A stretch of 6,495 nucleotides of DNA from Thermoanaerobaculia bacterium (GTDB taxonomy: Bacteria; Acidobacteriota; Thermoanaerobaculia; UBA5066), in assembly GCA_017999215.1 (NCBI GenBank), contig JAGOBQ010000245.1:1-6495 (forward strand), written 5' to 3'. The notes beneath the pieces are model-generated. The model saw nothing but the letters and a program-made list of their open reading frames with translations, was not told where the DNA came from and did no database searches. Both the position numbers and the translations under genes were made by a program. Shown here piece by piece: positions 1 through 4,799 of the stretch; the first letter of the stretch is position 1, and each line of letters opens with the position of its first letter.

Positions 1-428
1 GCTGCGGAGACCTGCGCGAGCTCGTCGAGGTTGTCGACGTTGAGGAGGACGTCGTGCCGGAGCGCGAAGTCGATCTCCGACGGGCTCTTGGAGGACGAGG
101 TGAAGAGGACGTCGCGCCCGGCGGCCCCGGCGCGCAGCGCGGCGCGGACCTCCCCCTCGGAGACGACCTCGGGAGCGAGCCCTTCGGCGAGGACCCGCCT
201 CACGATCTCGACGTTCGTGTTCGCCTTCAGGGCGTAACGCAGGGCGAGGCGCCGGAACCGGGGCGCGAAGGCCTCGCGCAGTGCGCGCGCCTTCTCGCGG
301 ATGGTCTCGGCGTCGTAGACGTAGAGCGGCGTGCCGTGCTCGGCGGCGAGGCGCGTGAGCGCGGCGACGGCGTCGGGGTGGGCGGCCTCTCCGGCGCGGA
401 CGCGGAGGAGGCCTTCGCGCAGCGTCAT
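1..428 (-). CDS. lysA: Diaminopimelate decarboxylase, N-terminal part (cut by left edge)
   Basis: This is a PLP-dependent fold-III decarboxylase of the LysA family. The family converts meso-diaminopimelate to L-lysine and CO2 in the cytoplasm, the last step of lysine synthesis. Reading leftward from ATG at 428-426 gives 142 intact codons before the window ends; the family is usually about 410-420 residues, so roughly a third is visible. Family signatures are GTPLYVYD at residues 32-39, then YALKAN at 65-70, where Lys68 is the expected Schiff-base lysine for PLP. VVSEGEV at 88-94 and the LNVDNLDEL stretch at 129-137 follow the barrel pattern. The start is supported by GGGAG seven bases upstream and by the correct distance to the GTPLYVYD motif. 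It is transcribed divergently from the LD-carboxypeptidase gene. Other fold-III decarboxylases (carboxynorspermidine, ornithine or arginine type) share these N-terminal motifs. The substrate-specific C-terminal half is outside the window, so LysA is the likeliest call but not proven. The truncation comes from the window edge and is not a mutation. Confidence 0.85.
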   Translation of the reverse strand, partial: MTLREGLLRVRAGEAAHPDAVAALTRLAAEHGTPLYVYDAETIREKARALREAFAPRFRRLALRYALKANTNVEIVRRVLAEGLAPEVVSEGEVRAALRAGAAGRDVLFTSSSKSPSEIDFALRHDVLLNVDNLDELAQVSA

Positions 429-435
429 CGGCGTT

Positions 436-440
436 CTCCC
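436..440 (-). promoter_or_regulatory. Shine-Dalgarno of lysA
   Basis: The minus strand reads GGGAG here, followed by seven bases and then the lysA ATG at 428-426. This is normal spacing for ribosome binding and fixes the start. It contrasts with the GTG-initiated genes at 576 and 3372, which show no comparable site. Confidence 0.6.
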
Positions 441-518
441 GGAACGGCGGCGGGGTCACTTGCGAGGCGCGGCAGGACGGCCGGAAGGGCGAGGGGCGCG
501 TTCTCTCTCATCGGGCCG

Positions 519-573
519 GGCGATTCTGCGGCGCTCCGGCTCCGCGGTCCAGACGCCGCGGCCTAGAATCGCC
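519..573. repeat. Imperfect inverted repeat spanning the divergent promoters
   Basis: GGCGATTCT at 519-527 is the exact reverse complement of AGAATCGCC at 565-573. Just inside, GCGGCG at 528-533 is the reverse complement of CGCCGC at 554-559, leaving a five-base bulge (560-564) and a central 20 bases that contain CCGCGG. The outer arms coincide with the two candidate -10 regions. The structure may simply reflect two similar promoters facing apart, or it may be a binding site for a shared regulator. It is not followed by a T-run and lies upstream of both genes, so a terminator is unlikely. Confidence 0.5.
523..551 (-). promoter_or_regulatory. Candidate sigma-70-like promoter for lysA
   Basis: On the minus strand, TGGACC (plus-strand positions 551-546) matches four of six bases of the -35 consensus TTGACA. 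A 17-base spacer separates it from CAGAAT (528-523), which matches four of six bases of TATAAT. Transcription would start near 516, about 88 bases before the lysA ATG. The spacing is ideal and AT-rich hexamers are rare in this DNA, but such matches can arise by chance, so this is a prediction. Confidence 0.4.
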
Positions 574-575
574 GG
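564..575 (+). promoter_or_regulatory. TAGAAT -10 box placed for a leaderless start
   Basis: TAGAAT at 564-569 matches the -10 consensus at four of six positions and fits the TANNNT pattern known from leaderless bacterial genes. Exactly six bases separate it from the GTG at 576. A normal -10 element would therefore start transcription on the first base of the start codon. No Shine-Dalgarno precedes this GTG, which agrees with a leaderless message. No -35 element is visible at 16-19 base spacing. Confidence 0.5.
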
Positions 576-1634
576 GTGAGAACACGCCGCAGCCTGCTCT
601 CCGAGGCCGCCCTCGCGTCGGCCTTCCTGGCCCTGCCCCGCGCCGCCCGGGCCGCGAGCCCGCCCGCGGCCCCGGTCCGACCGAGGGCGCTCGCTCCGGG
701 TGCGCGGGTCGCGCTCGTCTCCCCCGCGAGCCCCGGGTCGGAGGGCGAGTCGGCCGTGATCGCCGAAGAGGTCGTCGCCTCGCTCGGTCTCGTCCCGAAG
801 AGGATGCCGGCCGCCGCCCGGCAGACTATGTACCTCGCCGGGACGGACGAGGAACGGGCCGCCGACCTGAACGCCGCGTTCCGCGACCCCTCGATCGACG
901 CGGTCTGGTGCATCCGGGGCGGCTACGGCTCCGGGCGGCTGCTGCCGCTGCTCGACTGGGAGGCGATCCGCAGGAACCCGAAGCCGCTCCTCGGCTTCAG
1001 CGACATCACCGCGCTCCTGAACGGCTTCTACGCGAAGACGGGGCTCGTCACGTTCCACGCGCCGACCTGCTCGGAGAACCTCTCGGACTACACGCTCGCC
1101 GAGCTGAAGCGCGTCGCGTTCACGGCGGAGCCGGCCGGTGTCGTCGCGGCGGCGCCCCCGCTCGAGCCGAAGGAGGGTTTCGTCGACAGGGAAGACCGGC
1201 TGCGCCGGATCGTTCCGGGGACGGGCCGGGGCCGCCTCGTGGGCGGGAACATCAGCGTCTTCTCGATGCTCGTCGGGACGCCCTGGGAGCCGCCGCTCGC
1301 CGGCTCGATCCTCTTCCTCGAGGAGGTGGGCGAGGAGCCCTACCGGATCGATCGCTGGCTGACGCACTTCGTCCTGACGGGGCGCCTCGCGAAGTGCGCC
1401 GGGATCGTCTTCGGCAAGTTCAAGGACTGCGGCCCGGGCGACGAGGGAAGCTACCAGGGGACCTGGACCTGGCAGGAGGTCGTCGCCGACCGGCTCGGCA
1501 AGCTCGGCATCCCGGTCCTCGCGGGGCTCCGGTTCGGGCACGTCGCCGACAAGTCGACGTTCCCCGTGGGCGTCCTGGCGGAGCTGGACGTCGCCGCCGG
1601 GACCCTGTCGCTCCTCGAGCCCGCAGTCTCGTGA
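576..1634 (+). CDS. Exported LD-carboxypeptidase (peptidase family S66, LdcA/MccF type)
   Basis: S66 serine peptidases cleave an L,D-peptide bond, classically removing the terminal D-alanine from muropeptide tetrapeptides in murein recycling; the MccF branch inactivates microcin C. The 352-residue product begins with TRRSLL (residues 3-8), a hydrophobic stretch and an ARA/A cleavage site near residue 26, resembling a twin-arginine signal peptide. Family motifs follow: RGGYGSGRLLPLLDW at 114-128, GFSDIT at 140-145 with the expected nucleophile Ser142, LFLEEVGEEPYRIDR at 246-260 with the catalytic Glu at 249 or 250, and FGHVADKSTFPVG at 320-332 with His322. The triad therefore appears complete. 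The length without the leader is normal for the family. GTG at 576 is the start that provides the signal peptide; it has no Shine-Dalgarno but a TAGAAT box immediately upstream. Its stop overlaps the start of the diguanylate cyclase gene. E. coli LdcA is cytoplasmic, so export suggests an envelope substrate. The exact substrate is unknown. Confidence 0.88.
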   Translation: MRTRRSLLSEAALASAFLALPRAARAASPPAAPVRPRALAPGARVALVSPASPGSEGESAVIAEEVVASLGLVPKRMPAAARQTMYLAGTDEERAADLNAAFRDPSIDAVWCIRGGYGSGRLLPLLDWEAIRRNPKPLLGFSDITALLNGFYAKTGLVTFHAPTCSENLSDYTLAELKRVAFTAEPAGVVAAAPPLEPKEGFVDREDRLRRIVPGTGRGRLVGGNISVFSMLVGTPWEPPLAGSILFLEEVGEEPYRIDRWLTHFVLTGRLAKCAGIVFGKFKDCGPGDEGSYQGTWTWQEVVADRLGKLGIPVLAGLRFGHVADKSTFPVGVLAELDVAAGTLSLLEPAVS

Positions 1635-3349
1635 GGGAGGGGCGCCGGGCACGCCGGGCGGGGCGGGCCGCGTGCGTCCTCCTCCTCGCGCTCTTCGCGC
1701 CGCCCTCGGTCGCGATGGCGGAGCCGAGCCGGGCGCCGGCCGGGCTGCCGCTCGTCCTCGACACGGGCTGGCGGGCGGCCGACGCCGATCCGCCGGACGG
1801 TATCGCGGGAATCGACCGGCTCGACTTCCGGCCGGCCGACCCGGTTTCGGACCAGGCCCGGCGCGGAGGTGTCCGCTGGTACCGGGTCCTCGTCGACCTC
1901 TCGCCGTTCGTCGGGCAGCCGCTCGCGTTCGCGGCGGACGGCCTGCGCGACGTCGACGAGGCGTGGTTCGACGGCGTCCCGATCGGCGGCCTCGGCGGCT
2001 TCCCGCCCGGTCCGGAGACCGCCCACTTCGTCGCGCGGGTCTACCCGCTGCCGACCGACCGCGTGGACGAGGCGGGGCCTCGCGAGCTCGTCCTCCGGGT
2101 CTGGCACGGCCGGCGCGACGGAAGCGTCTTCCGCTCTCCGCCCGTCATCGACCGCCTCGACCGTCTGGAGCGGCGGCGCTCGCTCCGGGACCAGGGGGTC
2201 GTCCTCTTCGTCGTCGCCGCGCTCGTGGTCGCCGGCCTCCTCGTCCTCTTCGCGTTTCACGCGCGGAGCCCGGCGGACTACCTCCTCTTCGCCGGCTTCG
2301 CCGTCTCTCTCGGGCTCTGGGTGACGACCGGACACTCGCGCCTGGAGGAGCTCCCCTTCCCGCTCTCCGCCGTCTTCCGGGCCGGGCTCGTGGCCCTCTC
2401 GGCCACCGCGGTCTGCTACGGGGCGGCGATGCTCCGTTTCCTCGGGGGGATGCCGCTCGTCCACCGCATCCTGCTGCCGGTACTCGGCCTGCTCGCGCCC
2501 CTCGCGATCCTCCTGCCCGACACCGAGGGGCTCGTCCTGCCGGTCCTTCTCTTCCGCTGGTCGTTCGCGGCGCTCCTCCTCGACCTCCTCGTCCGCTTCG
2601 GAGCCGCGGCGATCCGGCGCCGGCGGCTCGCTCGGACCGACCTCCTCGGGCACGTCGCGTTCGTCCTCGCCGCGATCCCGGTCGCTGGCCTGCTCCCCGG
2701 AGCGGAGCTGCCCCGGATCGATCTTTCCGGACGGGTCCTCCTCTTCGGCGTCCTCTTCCTGTGCCTCGCCTCGGCCGTCCTGCTCCGCATGTCGGAGGAG
2801 ATCCGGCGATATCGCCTCGCGGGGCTGACCGACCCGGGGACGCGCCTCTGGAACCGCGAGGCGCTCTACGAGGAGATCGCCGAGAGGGGAGAGGCCGTGC
2901 GCCGCGGCAGGGGGTCGGGCTTCGGCCTCCTCCTGGCCGACCTCGACCGGTTCCGGGAGTGGAACGACGCGAAGGGGCGGGTCGCGGGGGACCGAATCCT
3001 CCTCCACGCGGCCCGGGCGCTCATCGACGCCTCGCGGCCGAACGACCTCGTGGCCCGTTACGGAGGCGACGAGTTCGCCGTCGTCGTCGGAGACGTCGAT
3101 CCCGAGACGCTCCCGGCGCTCGCCGGGCGGCTGCGAAGCGCGATCGGGGAGGCGGTCGAGAAGGAGAGCGGCGGCGCGCTCACGAGCGCGTCGATCGGGA
3201 CGGTGCTCTTCGACCCGGCGCGCCACCGCACGCCCGAGGACCTCCTCCGCGAGGCGGACCGGGCCCTCTGGGAGGCGCGGGAGGCGGCGCGGGCCGCGAC
3301 CCCCGCGGTTCGCCGGACCCCTTCCGGGAAGTGGGCGCTGCGACTCTGA
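1631..3349 (+). CDS. Membrane diguanylate cyclase with periplasmic beta-sandwich sensor and seven TM segments
   Basis: The predicted enzyme makes cyclic di-GMP from two GTP at the inner membrane. The 572-residue protein starts at a GTG overlapping the previous stop (GTGA), giving a basic N-region, a hydrophobic core and an AMA/E cleavage site near residue 30. An in-frame ORF extends further upstream but only shadows the preceding gene. Residues about 40-175 look like a galactose-binding-like jelly roll: WYRVLVDL at 83-90, then DEAWFDGVPIGGLGGFPPG at 109-127. Seven membrane segments follow near 189-209, 216-234, 248-270, 277-296, 301-321, 337-356 and 367-386, a layout like 7TMR-DISM receptors. 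The GGDEF domain runs from about 398 to 555, with Asp437 and Asp439 in the metal site, Asn445 and Asp454 for GTP, GGDEF at 478-482 and an I-site RPND at 469-472. The I-site predicts product inhibition. The usual His of the GHxxGD motif is Arg450, which should not abolish activity. No EAL domain is present. The ligand is unknown; a sugar or muropeptide is a guess from fold and neighbour. Confidence 0.87.
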   Translation: MREGRRARRAGRAACVLLLALFAPPSVAMAEPSRAPAGLPLVLDTGWRAADADPPDGIAGIDRLDFRPADPVSDQARRGGVRWYRVLVDLSPFVGQPLAFAADGLRDVDEAWFDGVPIGGLGGFPPGPETAHFVARVYPLPTDRVDEAGPRELVLRVWHGRRDGSVFRSPPVIDRLDRLERRRSLRDQGVVLFVVAALVVAGLLVLFAFHARSPADYLLFAGFAVSLGLWVTTGHSRLEELPFPLSAVFRAGLVALSATAVCYGAAMLRFLGGMPLVHRILLPVLGLLAPLAILLPDTEGLVLPVLLFRWSFAALLLDLLVRFGAAAIRRRRLARTDLLGHVAFVLAAIPVAGLLPGAELPRIDLSGRVLLFGVLFLCLASAVLLRMSEEIRRYRLAGLTDPGTRLWNREALYEEIAERGEAVRRGRGSGFGLLLADLDRFREWNDAKGRVAGDRILLHAARALIDASRPNDLVARYGGDEFAVVVGDVDPETLPALAGRLRSAIGEAVEKESGGALTSASIGTVLFDPARHRTPEDLLREADRALWEAREAARAATPAVRRTPSGKWALRL

Positions 3350-3357
3350 GGTTTCCG

Positions 3358-3371
3358 TAGACTCCGTCTCC
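3358..3371 (+). promoter_or_regulatory. Candidate TANNNT -10 box before the M28 peptidase gene
   Basis: TAGACT at 3358-3363 lies in the 22-base gap between the cyclase stop and the peptidase GTG at 3372, with eight bases between box and start codon. No Shine-Dalgarno is visible in the gap. The arrangement echoes the TAGAAT box before the gene at 576 and could give a leaderless or nearly leaderless message. The match is weaker and the spacing two bases longer. Readthrough from the upstream gene is equally possible. Confidence 0.3.
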
Positions 3372-4799
3372 GTGACGAAGATCCCTCGCGGCCTCGCACC
3401 GGCGTTCACGCTTCTCCTCCTCGCGCTCTCCGTTCGGGCCGACGACCCGCTTCCCGCCGAGACGCGGGAGGCCGTTGCGGCCCTCGCGGCGAAGGGGACC
3501 GCCCCGACCCGGGCGGCGGAGTGGGTCCGGAGGCTGACGGACGAGGTGGGCGCCCGACCCTCCGGCTCGCCCGGGGACCGGGCCGCGATCGCCTGGAGCC
3601 AGGCGCTCCTCAGGGAGCTCGGCTTCACGGACGTGCGCGCCGAGGAGGTCCCCGTGAGCGTCTGGGAGCGGGGCGTCGAGGCGGCCGAGGTCGTCTCGCC
3701 GTTCCGGCAACCGCTCGTCGTCACGGCGCTCGGCGGGAGCGTCGGAACGCCGCCGGAAGGGATCGCGGCGCCTCTGGTCCGGATGGAATCGCTCGAGTCG
3801 CTGGACGAGGCCGTGAAGGCCGACCCGGACGCCGTCCGGGGCCGGATCGTCTTCTTCGCCCGAAGGACGATGAAGGCGGGTCCGGGGCCGGGCTACGGAG
3901 CGAACGTCCCGATGCGGACGACGGGGGCCGCGAAGGCGGGACCTCACGGCGCCGTCGCCGTCCTCGTCCGATCGGTCGGGACCTCCCGGAGCCGGTTCGC
4001 CCACACGGGCTCGACGCGCTACGAGGAGGGCGGGCCGCGCATCCCGGCGGCGGCGGTCTCGAACGCGGATGCCGACCTCCTCGAGAGGCTGCTCTCGCGC
4101 GGACCGGTGACGGTGCGGCTCGTCCTCGGCTGTCGCCCGCTCCCCGACGGGACATCGGCGAACGTCCTGGGCGAGGTGAAGGGGCGGGAACGCCCCGACG
4201 AGGTCGTCGTCCTCGGCGCCCACCTCGACTCCTGGGACCTCGGGACCGGGGCCGTCGACGACGGCGCCGGCTGCGCGATCGCCGTCGAGGCGGCGCGCCT
4301 GATCGCCCGGTGCCCGCGGAGGCCGCGCCGGACGATCCGCGTCGTCCTCTTCGCGAACGAGGAGAGCGGCGGGGCGGGCGGGCGCACGTACGCGGAAAGG
4401 CACGCGGCCGAGCTGCCGAAGCACGCGGCGGCCTTCGAGGCCGACAGCGGGACGGGGACGCCGCTCGGCTTCTCCTGGAACGCCGCGGGCTCGCTCGAGC
4501 CGGCGCTCGCCGCCGTCGCCGAGCTCCTTCGGCCGCTGGGCGCCGAAGGGCTTCGCAAGGGAGGGTACGGCGGAGTGGATGTGGCGCCGATGGCCCCGGC
4601 CGGGGTCCCGCTCCTAGGTCTCCGCCAGGAGACGGGAAGCTACTTCGACGTCCACCACAGCGCCGACGACACGTTCGACAAAATCGAACCCGCCTCCCTC
4701 GACCGGGCGGCCGCGGCGATGGCCGCGATGGCCTACGCGGTCGCCGACCTTCCGGAGATCCACGCGCGTCCGGTGGACTCGGCGGCGGGGCCGCGATGA
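3372..4799 (+). CDS. Secreted M28-family zinc peptidase, carboxypeptidase Q-like
   Basis: M28 enzymes are two-zinc exopeptidases. The sequence resembles the carboxypeptidase Q (plasma glutamate carboxypeptidase) branch, which hydrolyses dipeptides. The 475-residue product begins with a Sec-type signal peptide (hydrophobic core 10-20, likely cut after VRA at 23), so it should act in the periplasm or outside. A PA-like insert with the usual GRIVFF (157-162) and GAVAVLVRS (193-201) strands lies at about 130-235. The catalytic core then gives His284 in GAHLDSWDLG, a bridging Asp at 296 or 297 in VDDGAG, Glu330 (base) and Glu331 (ligand) in FANEESGG, Asp358 in EADSG, and His429 in FDVHHSADDT. All five zinc ligands and the base appear present. 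GTG at 3372 is chosen because it supplies the signal peptide and sits just after the upstream stop. The gene ends overlapping the copper ATPase start. Substrate is unknown; scavenging of peptides for nutrition is the simplest role. Confidence 0.88.
   Translation: MTKIPRGLAPAFTLLLLALSVRADDPLPAETREAVAALAAKGTAPTRAAEWVRRLTDEVGARPSGSPGDRAAIAWSQALLRELGFTDVRAEEVPVSVWERGVEAAEVVSPFRQPLVVTALGGSVGTPPEGIAAPLVRMESLESLDEAVKADPDAVRGRIVFFARRTMKAGPGPGYGANVPMRTTGAAKAGPHGAVAVLVRSVGTSRSRFAHTGSTRYEEGGPRIPAAAVSNADADLLERLLSRGPVTVRLVLGCRPLPDGTSANVLGEVKGRERPDEVVVLGAHLDSWDLGTGAVDDGAGCAIAVEAARLIARCPRRPRRTIRVVLFANEESGGAGGRTYAERHAAELPKHAAAFEADSGTGTPLGFSWNAAGSLEPALAAVAELLRPLGAEGLRKGGYGGVDVAPMAPAGVPLLGLRQETGSYFDVHHSADDTFDKIEPASLDRAAAAMAAMAYAVADLPEIHARPVDSAAGPR

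Larger units (their letters stand above)
429..575. other. Divergent intergenic region between lysA and the LD-carboxypeptidase gene
   Basis: This 147-base gap separates two genes transcribed away from each other, so both promoters should lie in it. The half nearest lysA (429-516) would be an untranslated leader of about 88 bases if the minus-strand promoter proposed here is right. That is too short for a lysine riboswitch, and I see no such fold. The other half holds an inverted repeat and two mirror-image AGAATCGCC boxes. No small reading frame with a convincing start was found. Confidence 0.6.

Noticed and set aside
429..516. Possible lysine riboswitch in the lysA leader
   Set aside because: The leader is about 88 bases, well short of the known lysine riboswitch, and no matching helices or terminator were seen.
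54..566. Plus-strand open frame over the left end
   Set aside because: It is antisense to lysA, whose minus-strand frame has clear family motifs, and its own product has none.
908..1630. In-frame upstream extension of the diguanylate cyclase gene to an ATG at 908
   Set aside because: This stretch is Arg/Ala-rich shadow sequence inside the LD-carboxypeptidase gene. Starting at GTG 1631 gives a clean signal peptide and a typical overlap.
456..1652. 398-codon open frame on the minus strand
   Set aside because: It covers the LD-carboxypeptidase antisense and crosses the divergent promoter region. No recognisable domain was found.
1451..3724. 757-codon open frame on the minus strand
   Set aside because: It is antisense to the diguanylate cyclase and peptidase genes. 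Its product is a low-complexity mix of Arg, Glu, Pro and Gly with no domain, as expected from the complement of GC-rich codons.
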